Shown: positions 18,531 to 26,797 of the stretch, piece after piece
Numbering within the stretch: the stretch's first letter is position 1
Layout of the letters: each line of letters starts with the position of its first letter
Assembly (NCBI GenBank): GCA_050250955.1
Contig: JBFWNR010000008.1
Span: 1-64,000 of the forward strand
From: CAWAYR01 sp050250955
Lineage (GTDB): Bacteria; Acidobacteriota; Vicinamibacteria; Vicinamibacterales; UBA2999
Direction: 5' to 3'
DNA length: 64,000 bases
Position numbers and translations under genes: made by a program
Notes under the pieces: generated by a model
The model's database searches: none
Seen by the model: the letters and a program-made list of their open reading frames with translations, nothing else
Told to the model about the DNA's origin: nothing

Positions 18531-19814
18531 CTACGGCCGGACGGCCAGAGCCCGGGCGCCGATGTCGTGGCGGAACTGCATGCCGTCGAAATGGATCCGC
18601 CGGGCGGCGTCGTAGGCCGCGTCGATGGCGGCGCGGTAGGTGGCCGCCTGGCCGACCACGGTGAGCACGCGGCCGCCGGCGGTCACCAGCGCGGCGTCGC
18701 GTTGGGCGACACCGGCAAAGCGCACGCGGGCCGCGGGACACTCGGCAGCGACGCGGTCGAGGCCGCGGATCGCGGCGCCTCGAGCGAAAGGGCCGGGATA
18801 ACCGGCGGCTGCCAGGACCACGCCGGCCGCGACGTCGGACGAAAAGCGCGCCCGCGGCGGCAACGCGGCACCCGTCGACGCCGCCCACAGCAGGGTCGAC
18901 AACGGCTCGTCGAGGAGCGGCAGGACGACTTGCGCCTCCGGATCGCCGAACCGGCAGTTGAACTCGATCACCTTCGGGCCGTCGGCGGTGAGCATCAGTC
19001 CGCAATAGAGGAAACCGCGGAACGGCGTCCCCGCCGCGGCCATCGCCGCCAGCGTGGGAGCGACGATCTCACGCTCGATGCGCGCGGCCACGGCGTCATC
19101 GACGCGCACGCTGGGGGCGAATGCGCCCATGCCGCCGGTGTTGGGGCCCTCGTCGTCGTCGAGCAGCCGCTTGTGGTCCTGGGCCGACCCACAGGCCACG
19201 AAGCGCTCCCCGTCGGCGACGACGAAGTAGGAAAGCTCCTCGCCGACGAGGCACTCCTCGAGCACGACCCGGGCACCGGCGGCGCCGAAGCTGCCCTCGA
19301 GCATGGCCGCCCGCAACGCGGCGTCGGCCGCCGCGGCGTCGGCGGCGATGACGACGCCCTTGCCACCGGCGAGACCGTCGGCCTTCACCACGAGGGGCCA
19401 GCCGAGTTCGGCGCCGCGAACCACGGCAATCGCCGCATCGAATCCATCGCAGATCCGGGCACGGGCGGTCGGCACCCCGGCACTCGCCATGACCTCCTTC
19501 GCGAACGCCTTGCTGGTTTCGAGCCGCGCCGCGGCGCGGGTGGGACCGAAGAGCGGCCGGCCGGCGACGGCGAACCGGTCGGCGACGCCGGCGGCCAGCG
19601 GCGCCTCGGGGCCGACGACCGTCAGGTCGGCGGAGCACGACTCGGCGAGGGCCAGCACGGCGTCCGGGTCGGTGGCGTCCACCGCGGCGACCGGCAGTTC
19701 GCGCGCAATCCCCGGGTTACCCGGGGCGCACAAGGCGGCAACCCCTGGCTCGCCCACCAGGCGGGCAGCCAAGGCGTGTTCGCGGGCCCCGCCACCGACC
19801 ACGACAATCTTCAT
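18531..19814 (-). CDS. purD: Phosphoribosylamine-glycine ligase (GAR synthetase)
   Basis: Second step of purine synthesis. 427 aa. VVGGGAREHALAARL at the N-terminus, the ATP-grasp segment LVVKADGLAGGKGV, the acidic EFNCRFGDPEAQ and PNTGGMGAF mark PurD. The gene is about 4 kb from the main pur operon and on the same strand, as a separate transcription unit with mtaB. Its start lies ~156 bp from rpsU on the opposite strand; promoters there are not clear. Confidence 0.97.
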   Translation of the reverse strand: MKIVVVGGGAREHALAARLVGEPGVAALCAPGNPGIARELPVAAVDATDPDAVLALAESCSADLTVVGPEAPLAAGVADRFAVAGRPLFGPTRAAARLETSKAFAKEVMASAGVPTARARICDGFDAAIAVVRGAELGWPLVVKADGLAGGKGVVIAADAAAADAALRAAMLEGSFGAAGARVVLEECLVGEELSYFVVADGERFVACGSAQDHKRLLDDDEGPNTGGMGAFAPSVRVDDAVAARIEREIVAPTLAAMAAAGTPFRGFLYCGLMLTADGPKVIEFNCRFGDPEAQVVLPLLDEPLSTLLWAASTGAALPPRARFSSDVAAGVVLAAAGYPGPFARGAAIRGLDRVAAECPAARVRFAGVAQRDAALVTAGGRVLTVVGQAATYRAAIDAAYDAARRIHFDGMQFRHDIGARALAVRP

Positions 19815-19970
19815 CGGGACAACTGGCGTGTTTGCAGCAGTTTAGAGGAAGAGCCCGAAGCCGGGAAAATGGCCCCGTGGCGGGAATTTCGGTGTGATAG
19901 CCTAGCATATTGGCCCCCAGTCTTCGGGACGTTCCAAGGGGGACCCCGCACGGAAGGAGGTGATTTCAAG

Positions 19971-20168
19971 ATGGCCGAGGTGAAGATTCAGGAGGGCGAG
20001 TCGATCGAATCGGCATTGCGCCGCTTCAAGCGCAAGGTCCAGCAGGAAGACATCATCAAGGACATCAAGAAGCACTCCTTCTACCTCAAGCCGGGCGACA
20101 AGCGGCGCGCCAAGCAGGCGCTCGCGCGCAAGCGCAACCGCAAGAAGCAGCGGCGGGAGGCGGAATAA
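19971..20168 (+). CDS. rpsU: 30S ribosomal protein S21
   Basis: 65 aa, rich in Lys/Arg, with the S21 core VQQEDIIKDIKKHSFYLKPG and a basic tail. An almost perfect Shine-Dalgarno AAGGAGGTGA at 19955-19964 fixes the ATG at 19971; this is one of the strongest in the window and implies high expression. The upstream 80 bp has an AT-rich block (GATAGCCTAGCATATTGG, 19896-19913) that may carry the promoter, though no -35 is clear. Confidence 0.95.
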   Translation: MAEVKIQEGESIESALRRFKRKVQQEDIIKDIKKHSFYLKPGDKRRAKQALARKRNRKKQRREAE

Positions 20169-20195
20169 CTCCGCAGGATTCGCGGCGCCGGGCCG

Positions 20196-20225
20196 TTGAC
20201 GGCGTCGACAATTCGTGGGTAACAT
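20196..20225 (+). promoter_or_regulatory. Possible promoter for the STAS/glycosyltransferase run
   Basis: TTGACG (20196-20201), 18 nt, TAACAT (20220-20225): 5/6 and 4/6. The predicted start near 20232 falls at the base of the hairpin at 20231-20267, so the mRNA would begin with that structure and have a ~105-nt leader before the STAS gene. Confidence 0.4.
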
Positions 20226-20230
20226 TCGGA

Positions 20231-20267
20231 GCCCTTGAATGCCGCTAAACGCTTGGTGTTCAGGGGC
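20231..20267 (+). other. 13-bp hairpin in the leader of the STAS gene
   Basis: GCCCTTGAATGCC (20231-20243) pairs with GGTGTTCAGGGGC (20255-20267) over 13 positions as RNA, using a few G-U pairs, with an 11-nt loop GCTAAACGCTT. No U-run follows, so it is not a standard intrinsic terminator. It could end rpsU transcripts inefficiently or control the following gene. A second small hairpin (CCGCGC/GCGCGG) follows near 20294. Confidence 0.5.
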
Positions 20268-20338
20268 TTCACCATATTTGACAGGTCCTGCTGCCGCGCG
20301 CCCCTGCGCGGTCACGGATGGCGGGGAGGATTGCCGGC

Positions 20339-20680
20339 ATGGAAATCGCCGAACGGAAGGTCAGCGACGTCACGATCCTGGACCTCACGGGCAAGATGAC
20401 GCTGGGTGAGGGTGACGAGTTGCTGAAGGAGAAGATCAACGGCCTGCTTGCGGGCGGCAGCAAGAAGATCGTCCTCAACCTCGAGGGCGTGCCCTACATC
20501 GACTCGGCCGGTCTCGGCGAGGTCGTGCGGACCCACACCACCGTGAGCCGCCAGGGCGGCAGCCTGAAGCTGCTCAACCTCACCAAGCGCATCGAAGACC
20601 TGCTGTCGATCACCAAGCTGCTCACGGTGTTCGACACCTACGAGTCCGAAGCCGACGCGGTGAAGAGCTTCTCGGCGTAG
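20339..20680 (+). CDS. STAS-domain anti-sigma factor antagonist
   Basis: 113 aa single STAS domain of the SpoIIAA/RsbV type, cytoplasmic, regulating an anti-sigma factor or other partner by serine phosphorylation. The phospho-acceptor loop is YIDSAGLGEVVR (the Ser after Asp). The start is ATG 20339, with GGGGAGGA 9 nt upstream; a longer frame begins at 20318 but would include this ribosome-binding site. No anti-sigma kinase is encoded nearby, so the partner is elsewhere. It is 19 bp ahead of the UbiA gene and likely cotranscribed with the sugar genes. Confidence 0.9.
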   Translation: MEIAERKVSDVTILDLTGKMTLGEGDELLKEKINGLLAGGSKKIVLNLEGVPYIDSAGLGEVVRTHTTVSRQGGSLKLLNLTKRIEDLLSITKLLTVFDTYESEADAVKSFSA

Positions 20681-20699
20681 CCCGGATACGCCGCGCGCC

Positions 20700-21650
20700 A
20701 TGGCGCGTACGACACTGCCGCACGTCGATCTGCGGGAGGCCGGGGCGGCGCAGGTATCGCGCCGGTCCTCCACGCTGAGCCTGCTCGCGTCGCTCAGGCC
20801 CGAGCAGTGGACCAAGAACCTGATCGTGTTCGCTGCGCTGATCTTCGCGCAGCGGCTGCTCGATCCCGGGGCAGTGGCGCTGTCGGCGGCGGCGTTCGCG
20901 ATCTTCTGCGTGTTGTCGGGCGTGGTCTACCTGGTCAACGACCTGCTCGACCAGGAAGCCGACCGCCAGCACCCGATCAAGCGGCACCGGCCGATCGCGT
21001 CCGGCGCACTCGCGCCCGGCACCGCGGTCGCCTGGGCGGTGGTCCTCGGCGGTGCGGCGATCGCCGCCGCGGCCTGGCTGGCGCCGGCCTTCGGGGCGGT
21101 CGCCGCGGCCTACGTTGCGCTGTTCGCCACCTATTCGCGATTCCTGAAGCACGTGGTCATCCTCGACGTGCTGTCGATCGCGCTCGGCTTCGTGCTGCGG
21201 GCCGCCGCCGGCGGCTTCGTGATCGACGAGCCGATCAGCGAGTGGCTGCTGGTGTGCACGGTGCTCCTGGCGCTCGTGCTGGGCCTGGGCAAGCGCCGCC
21301 ACGAGCTGACGCTGCTCGCCGCCAGCGCCGGCGGCCACCGCCGCAGCCTCGACGAATACAATCCGTATCTTCTCGACCAGATGATTGGCGTGGTCACGGC
21401 CTCGACGCTGATGGCCTACATCATCTATGTCACCAGTCCCGACACCGTTGAGCGCTTCGGCACGCACCTGCTGGTGCTGACCGTACCGTTTCCGATCTAC
21501 GGCATCCTGCGGTACCTGTACCTCGTCCATCGAAGGGACGGCGGCGGGAACCCGTCGGAGCTGCTGATCGCGGACCGACCGCTGCTCTTCTGCGTGGCAC
21601 TCTGGGGGCTCGTGACCACTCTGGTCATCTACCGGCCCTTCGGACTGTGA
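20700..21650 (+). CDS. UbiA-family polyprenyl-phosphate transferase (DPPR synthase-like)
   Basis: 316 aa, about nine membrane helices. The first aspartate-rich motif NDLLDQEADRQHPIKRHRP with IASG, and the N-terminal LRPEQWTKN, are characteristic of the decaprenyl-phosphate phosphoribosyltransferase branch (mycobacterial Rv3806c) rather than of quinone-pathway UbiA. Such enzymes load a sugar phosphate from PRPP onto a polyprenyl phosphate to start an arabinose-type lipid donor. The second motif region is YSRFLKH. Product here inferred only. It is followed 10 bp later by the DUF362 gene. Confidence 0.85.
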   Translation: MARTTLPHVDLREAGAAQVSRRSSTLSLLASLRPEQWTKNLIVFAALIFAQRLLDPGAVALSAAAFAIFCVLSGVVYLVNDLLDQEADRQHPIKRHRPIASGALAPGTAVAWAVVLGGAAIAAAAWLAPAFGAVAAAYVALFATYSRFLKHVVILDVLSIALGFVLRAAAGGFVIDEPISEWLLVCTVLLALVLGLGKRRHELTLLAASAGGHRRSLDEYNPYLLDQMIGVVTASTLMAYIIYVTSPDTVERFGTHLLVLTVPFPIYGILRYLYLVHRRDGGGNPSELLIADRPLLFCVALWGLVTTLVIYRPFGL

Positions 21651-21660
21651 ACGCAGCTTC

Positions 21661-22941
21661 ATGAGCAGCAAGGTCGCGATCCTCCGCACGTCGCCGCGCA
21701 CGGTGCGCCGTGACTATCACCGCCTGCTCAACCTGGCGGACTACCAGCAGGTGCTGGCCAAGGACGCCGAGACGGCACTCAAGGTCAACATCTCCTGGCA
21801 CTTCTTCTTTCCGGGCAGCTCGACCACGCCGTGGCAGCTCGACGGCGTGATCGGCGCGTTGCTGCGCGACGGCTTCGCCGGGGAGCGCATTCACGCCTGC
21901 CACAACCGTACCGTCGTCATCGACGCCCACCTCGGCGAACGCGAGAACAAGCAGCTGCCGGTGGTCGAGGGCTACGGGCTGAAGAACGTCCATCTCTACG
22001 AGGGCGACGAGGCCTGGGTCAACATCAGGGACGCCGTCGGCGACCTGACGAAGAAGTTCCTGTGCCTGAACGAGGTGTATCCGGACGGGTTCATGATTCC
22101 CCGCCGGTTCCTCGGCGAGAACATCGTCCACCTGCCGACGGTGAAGACCCACGTCTTCACCACGACCACCGGCGCGATGAAGAACGCGTTCGGCGGGCTG
22201 CTCAACGAGCGGCGGCACTGGACCCATCCGGTGATCCACGAGACGCTGGTCGATCTGCTGATGATCCAGAAGCAGATCCACCGCGGAGTCTTCGCGGTGA
22301 TGGACGGCACCTTCGCCGGGGACGGCCCCGGACCGCGCTGCATGGTGCCGCACGTCAAGAACGTCATCCTGGCCAGCGCCGACCAGGTGGCCATCGACGC
22401 GGTGGCCGCGAAGCTGATGGGGATGGACCCGCTGTCCATCAAGTTCATCCGCCTGGCCCACGATGCCGGCCTGGGTTGCGGGGATCCGCGCGACATCGAG
22501 ATCGTCGGCGACGTCGATGCCGCCGCCGAGAACTGGCACTTCGACGGTCCGTTCCGCGAGATGACCTTCGCGTCGCGGATGCAGCACAAGATCTACTGGG
22601 GTCCGTTGCGCAAGCCGATCGAATGGTCGCTGAAGACCGTGCTGGCGCCGTGGGCCTACATCGCCAGCGTCATCTACCACGACAGCTTCTGGTACCCGCT
22701 GAACGCCGACCGGCGCATGACCGAGGTGCTCCACTCACCGTGGGGTCGTCTCTTCCAGAACTGGGAGACGCTCGCGCCCGACGCGGACGGCTTCCCCACC
22801 GTGGGCGACGCCCCGGCCGACGCGCCTCGCCTCGGCCTCAGGGCGCTGGGCCGGTCGGTGGGCATCCTCGGCACGTGCATCAGGGAGGCCCCGGAGTTCG
22901 CCAGCCGGCGCCGCCATCACGCGCGCGGCTCGGGGGCGTAA
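21661..22941 (+). CDS. DUF362 family protein
   Basis: 426 aa. The block HLPTVKTHVFTTTTGAMKN followed by AFGGLL, and the later NVILASADQVAIDAVAAKLMG, are hallmarks of DUF362, whose biochemical role is not established. No ferredoxin-type cysteine clusters are seen, unlike some longer members. The N-terminus SSKVAILRTSP and lack of signal peptide indicate a cytoplasmic protein. It sits between the UbiA enzyme and the glycosyltransferases. Similar genes near glycan loci suggest, but do not show, a role there. Confidence 0.85.
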   Translation: MSSKVAILRTSPRTVRRDYHRLLNLADYQQVLAKDAETALKVNISWHFFFPGSSTTPWQLDGVIGALLRDGFAGERIHACHNRTVVIDAHLGERENKQLPVVEGYGLKNVHLYEGDEAWVNIRDAVGDLTKKFLCLNEVYPDGFMIPRRFLGENIVHLPTVKTHVFTTTTGAMKNAFGGLLNERRHWTHPVIHETLVDLLMIQKQIHRGVFAVMDGTFAGDGPGPRCMVPHVKNVILASADQVAIDAVAAKLMGMDPLSIKFIRLAHDAGLGCGDPRDIEIVGDVDAAAENWHFDGPFREMTFASRMQHKIYWGPLRKPIEWSLKTVLAPWAYIASVIYHDSFWYPLNADRRMTEVLHSPWGRLFQNWETLAPDADGFPTVGDAPADAPRLGLRALGRSVGILGTCIREAPEFASRRRHHARGSGA

Positions 22942-22953
22942 GAGGAATCACCC

Positions 22954-23847
22954 ATGTCCGATTTCCAGGTTCGATCCGATTCGGTCGACGTCGAGCAGAT
23001 CATGGAGCAGATCCGCCGGCGGATCCGCGACAAGCGCGGCGTCGACTACACCGAGGAGCAGGTCCGCGAGCTGGCCAGCGTGCGGCTCGAGAAGTTCCTC
23101 GACCCCCGCAACCTCCGCTCCGACCTGCTCGAGCAGTTCCGACGCAGCCGCCCGCCCGCCGACGGGACGCCGCCGCCGCCGACCTACGAGTTCGAGGACT
23201 CGACGCTCTACGACACGCACCGCGGCCTGCTGCGGACCATCCGCCGGCTGCTCAATCCGGTGCTGAAGCTGTTCTTCAACCCCAATCAGCTCGTCAACGT
23301 TCTGCACCAGCAGGCGGCCCTCAACCGCTACTACGTCGAGACGACCACGCAGGCCCGCGTCGATCGGGCGGCGTGGAACGCGCTGTACTACGAGGTGCTC
23401 CACAACCTGGTCCTCGAGACGACCCGGGCAAGCATCGAGCTCAAGAACCTGAAGATGCGCGTCGAGTCGCTGTCGAGCCGTCTCGACTTCTCCGAGCGCC
23501 GGGTGCGAGCCCTGGAAGGCGTGGTGCAGTATCGGCCCGAAGCCGTGGCGCCGCCGCGCGACCGGCGCCACGACGGCGAGAGCGGCGGCAGCGTGGAGCC
23601 GGCCGGCGTGCCGGGCACCACCGCTGGCGCCGGAGGTCCGGACGGCGAGGGCCGCCGCCGCCGGCGGCGGCGACGCGGCCGCCGCGGACCGGGCTTCGGC
23701 CCGGGGCCGGGTGACGTGTCGACCGGCGGCGCCGAGGGCGGGCCCGAGGACGGCGGTGACGACGGCGGCGACGAAGTGCCCGGCGGCGACACCGAGGCCG
23801 GCGTGGCGGCCACGCCACCGCCCGATACCGATCCGCTGGCGTCGTGA
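22954..23847 (+). CDS. Unrecognised helical protein with an Arg/Gly-rich tail
   Basis: 297 aa. Residues 1-55 (VDVEQIMEQIRRRIRDKRG) are charged and helical and resemble short N-terminal segments I associate with methyltransferases in O-antigen loci. Residues ~85-190 are helical (FFNPNQLVNVLHQQAALN, coiled-coil-like LSSRLDFSERRVRALEG). From ~200 on it is disordered: a run of eight arginines near 233, then Gly/Asp-rich repeats. No catalytic motif is seen. It overlaps the next glycosyltransferase by 4 bp. It could be a scaffold for the glycosyltransferases, which is inference only. Confidence 0.75.
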   Translation: MSDFQVRSDSVDVEQIMEQIRRRIRDKRGVDYTEEQVRELASVRLEKFLDPRNLRSDLLEQFRRSRPPADGTPPPPTYEFEDSTLYDTHRGLLRTIRRLLNPVLKLFFNPNQLVNVLHQQAALNRYYVETTTQARVDRAAWNALYYEVLHNLVLETTRASIELKNLKMRVESLSSRLDFSERRVRALEGVVQYRPEAVAPPRDRRHDGESGGSVEPAGVPGTTAGAGGPDGEGRRRRRRRRGRRGPGFGPGPGDVSTGGAEGGPEDGGDDGGDEVPGGDTEAGVAATPPPDTDPLAS

Positions 23848-25517
23848 AGGTCGCCGTCGTCGTCCAGCGCTACGGCGCCGAGATCAACGGCGGTGCCGAG
23901 CTGCACGCCCGCTACATCGCGGAGCACCTGGCCCGGCACGTCGAGATCGAGGTGCTGACCACGTGTGCCCGCAGCTATATCTCGTGGGCCGACGAGTATC
24001 CGGCCGGCGTGTCGCGCGTCGGCGGTGTGCCCGTCCACCGCTTCCCGGTCGCCCGGACCCGCTCGCCGCAGGAGTTCGGTCGCTGGTCGACTCGTGTCTT
24101 CGAGACCGCCCACTCGCTCAACGACGAGCTGGCATGGCTGGACGCGGAAGGGCCGACCAGTCCGGCCCTGGTCCGGCACCTCAGCGAGCACGGTGACCGC
24201 TACGACTTCGTGCTGCTGTTCAGCATGCGCTACTACCACGCCTGGCATGGCGCCCGGGCGGTGCCCGACAGGGCCATCCTGGTGCCGACCGCCGAGCGCG
24301 ACGAGGTCCTCGGGCTGGAGATCTTCCGGCCGATCCTGCGTGGCGTCCGGGCCTGCATGTACAACTCGCCGGAAGAGCGGGCCGTGCTGCAGGCGATGGC
24401 CGGACGCGACGACGTCCCGGGTGTGGTCGTCGGCGTGGGCTCGGAGCTGCCGGAGTCGCCGAGCGCCGACCGCTTCCGTGATCGCACCGGCATCCACGGC
24501 CGGATCGCGCTCTACGTCGGGCGCATCGACGAGAACAAGGGGTGCGCCGAGCTGTTCACGTTCTGGCAGCGCTACAGCGAGGTCAGCCCCGGTGGGCTCA
24601 CCCTGGTGCTGATCGGCACTCCGGTGCTGCCGGTCCCCGATCACCCGCGCATCCGCCATCTCGGCTTCGTCGACGACGAAGCCAAGTACGACGCGCTGCA
24701 GGCGGCTGAGTTCCTGATCATGCCGTCGTACTTCGAGAGCCTGTCGATGGTGGCGCTCGAGGCCTGGGGCGTGGGCAAACCGGTCCTGGTCAACGGACGG
24801 TGCGACGTGCTGCGCGGGCAGGCGATGCGCAGCAACGCCGGCCTCTACTACGAGAACTATGCCGAGTTCGTCGAAGCGGTCCGGGTGCTCGAGAGTGCGC
24901 CCGGCGTGGCCGCGGCGCTGGGCCGGAACGGCCGCCGTTTCTTCCAGGCCCACTACACCTGGCCGATCGTCGAGCAGAAGTACCTCGACATGTTCGATCG
25001 GCTGGCACGAGAACCCGCGGCGGCCCGGTCCGGGCGCGTGATGGAGCCCCTGCCGGGGTGGTGGCGTCGTCGGCAGCGATCGCTCCGTGCCGCCCGCGAG
25101 GTCCTGGCGGAGCTGCCGGCCGGTCCGGTGGTGCCGGCCGCGGGCGCCGAGCGGACGCCACCGGCACGGCGTGAGACGCCGCGGCCGGCGACCGCGGCTG
25201 CGGTGTCCGCCGGTCCGGCGACGCCGCCCGCACCCCGCGAGCGGCCGGAGCGCCCCGGACGCCAGGACGCACGGGGCCAGAGTGAGCGCTCGCCACGGAC
25301 CGATCGCGTCGAGCGGGACCCACGCAGCCGGCCTCAGGGCCGCGATCGCCACGAACGCGGTGATCGGCGGCGCCGTGCACCGGCGGCCGCGTCCGGCAAT
25401 CCCGCGCCGGCGGCCGACAACGGTCCGGCGGCGGCGCCTGGGCCACGCCCGCGCGGCCGCGGCCGGCCCCGCCGCGGCCGTGGTCAGCGGCGACCCGCCG
25501 GCAAGCAGGACGATTGA
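23844..25517 (+). CDS. GT4 glycosyltransferase with a long basic disordered tail (type A)
   Basis: 557 aa. Residues 1-385 form a GT-B glycosyltransferase: N-terminal VVVQRYGAEINGGAE, donor-domain YVGRIDENKGC and the EX7E motif in YFESLSMVALEAWG (~297-305). The last ~170 residues are rich in Pro/Arg/Ala and end in RGRGRPRRGRGQRRPAGK, like the RNA- or membrane-binding tails of other proteins. The N-terminal domain is closely similar to the enzyme at 27897. GTG at 23844 overlaps the previous stop by 4 bp. It is a retaining enzyme by family; sugar unknown. Confidence 0.88.
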   Translation: MKVAVVVQRYGAEINGGAELHARYIAEHLARHVEIEVLTTCARSYISWADEYPAGVSRVGGVPVHRFPVARTRSPQEFGRWSTRVFETAHSLNDELAWLDAEGPTSPALVRHLSEHGDRYDFVLLFSMRYYHAWHGARAVPDRAILVPTAERDEVLGLEIFRPILRGVRACMYNSPEERAVLQAMAGRDDVPGVVVGVGSELPESPSADRFRDRTGIHGRIALYVGRIDENKGCAELFTFWQRYSEVSPGGLTLVLIGTPVLPVPDHPRIRHLGFVDDEAKYDALQAAEFLIMPSYFESLSMVALEAWGVGKPVLVNGRCDVLRGQAMRSNAGLYYENYAEFVEAVRVLESAPGVAAALGRNGRRFFQAHYTWPIVEQKYLDMFDRLAREPAAARSGRVMEPLPGWWRRRQRSLRAAREVLAELPAGPVVPAAGAERTPPARRETPRPATAAAVSAGPATPPAPRERPERPGRQDARGQSERSPRTDRVERDPRSRPQGRDRHERGDRRRRAPAAASGNPAPAADNGPAAAPGPRPRGRGRPRRGRGQRRPAGKQDD

Positions 25518-25519
25518 GG

Positions 25520-26797
25520 ATGGGCGCCCCGCAGGTGCACCAGGTGCTGGCCACGCTCGGCTACGGCGACGCCATCGGCCACGAGGTGCTCGGAATACAG
25601 CGTGTCCTCAGGTCGGCCGGCTACGCGTCGGAGATCTTCGTCGAGACCGCCGACCGGCGACTCGAAGATCACACCGTCGACTACCGCGATCTTCCGGAGG
25701 CCAGCCACCCCGACAACCTGCTGATCCACCACTTCTCGATCGGCTCGCGGGCCTCGCGGGTCGCCTATGCCCTGCCGGACCGGATGGCGCTGGTCTACCA
25801 CAACATCACGCCGCCCGAGTTCTTCGTCGACGTGCACCCGCTCCTCGTCCAGCTGTGCTACCTCGGCCGTCGTGAGCTGGGCGCGTACGCGCCGCGAGTC
25901 GAGCTGGCGCTGGGTGATTCGGACTTCAACCGCGCCGAGCTCGACGCCCTCGGGTTCGCTGAGACGGCCGTGCTGCCGGTCGTGCCCGATTTCTCGCACC
26001 TGGCCGGGCCGGCCAACTACATGCAGGCCGGCGCGTTCGACGACGAGTGGGTCAACATCCTGTTCGTCGGCCGGATGATTCCCAACAAGCGCATCGAGGA
26101 CGTCGTCCGGGCCTTCCACGCCTACAAGCGCTGGTTCAACCCGAGGTCGCGCCTGCTCCTGGTGGGATCGCACGGCGGGTTCGAGCGCTACCTGGCGATG
26201 CTCCACGACTTCGTCGCCCGCCTCGGTGCCGCCGACGTGCACGTCCTCGGCCATGTCGCCAACGAGGAGCTGACCGCCTACTACGAGATCGCCGACGTGT
26301 TCCTCTGCGCCAGTGAACACGAGGGCTTCTGCGTGCCCTTGATGGAGGCGTTCCACATGGGCGTGCCGGTCGTCGCGTATGCCGCCACCGCGGTGCCGGC
26401 GACGATGGACGGCGGGGGCGTCCTCTACCACCGCAAGGATCCGATGGAGATGGCCGCGCTCGTCGACGCCGTCGCCACCGACCGCCGGCTCCGCGAGCGG
26501 GTGACGGCCAGCCAGGATGCCGCCCTCGACCGTCTGCTGGCCAGGGACTTCGGCGGCCTGTTGCTCGGATTCGTGGAGCGGGCACTGCACGGGCCGCGAC
26601 GATCGACGGCGCGGGTGACCTTCGACTTCTGGGACCAGGTCCGGCAGACCGAACGGCTCGAGGAGCTGCGGCTGTATCGCCCCGCCGCCTACCAGGCGCT
26701 GCCCAAAGAGCAGGGACCGGGGACCGGGGACCAGGGCCCGGGGAGCGGACACGATACTGGCGCCCGTCGCGGCGATCCGGAGAACGCCGCGCGATGA
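25520..26797 (+). CDS. GT4 glycosyltransferase (type B)
   Basis: 425 aa. GT-B fold: N-terminal GYGDAIGHEVLGIQRVLRSAGY, YHNITPPEFF, donor-side ILFVGRMIPNKRIEDV and EX7E in SEHEGFCVPLMEAF (~267-275). The related enzyme at 26794 shares nearly every one of these blocks. The C-terminal ~30 residues (KEQGPGTGDQGPGSGHD) are encoded by a G-rich heptamer repeat and are not part of the fold. ATG 25520 is chosen; a TTG at 25514 overlapping the previous stop is an alternative. Confidence 0.87.
   Translation: MGAPQVHQVLATLGYGDAIGHEVLGIQRVLRSAGYASEIFVETADRRLEDHTVDYRDLPEASHPDNLLIHHFSIGSRASRVAYALPDRMALVYHNITPPEFFVDVHPLLVQLCYLGRRELGAYAPRVELALGDSDFNRAELDALGFAETAVLPVVPDFSHLAGPANYMQAGAFDDEWVNILFVGRMIPNKRIEDVVRAFHAYKRWFNPRSRLLLVGSHGGFERYLAMLHDFVARLGAADVHVLGHVANEELTAYYEIADVFLCASEHEGFCVPLMEAFHMGVPVVAYAATAVPATMDGGGVLYHRKDPMEMAALVDAVATDRRLRERVTASQDAALDRLLARDFGGLLLGFVERALHGPRRSTARVTFDFWDQVRQTERLEELRLYRPAAYQALPKEQGPGTGDQGPGSGHDTGARRGDPENAAR
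26713..26747 (+). repeat. Five 7-bp G-rich tandem units inside a coding tail
   Basis: Units read GGGACCG, GGGACCG, GGGACCA, GGGCCCG, GGGAGCG. They encode the Gly/Pro/Gln-rich end of the type-B glycosyltransferase. Elsewhere in the window similar units lie between genes. Confidence 0.75.

Noticed and set aside
20231..20267. Considered as a tRNA gene
   Set aside because: Only one hairpin forms; there is no acceptor stem, anticodon arm or T-loop sequence.
21794..21830. TGGCAC inside the DUF362 gene as a sigma-54 promoter
   Set aside because: The base pair 10 nt after GG is TT, not GC, and the site is inside a coding region. Other TGGCAC occurrences in the window (near 22530, 25003, 40125 and 59665) fail the same spacing test.
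26713..26747. Considered as a CRISPR repeat
   Set aside because: The units are 7 bp, directly adjacent and without spacers; no cas genes are present.
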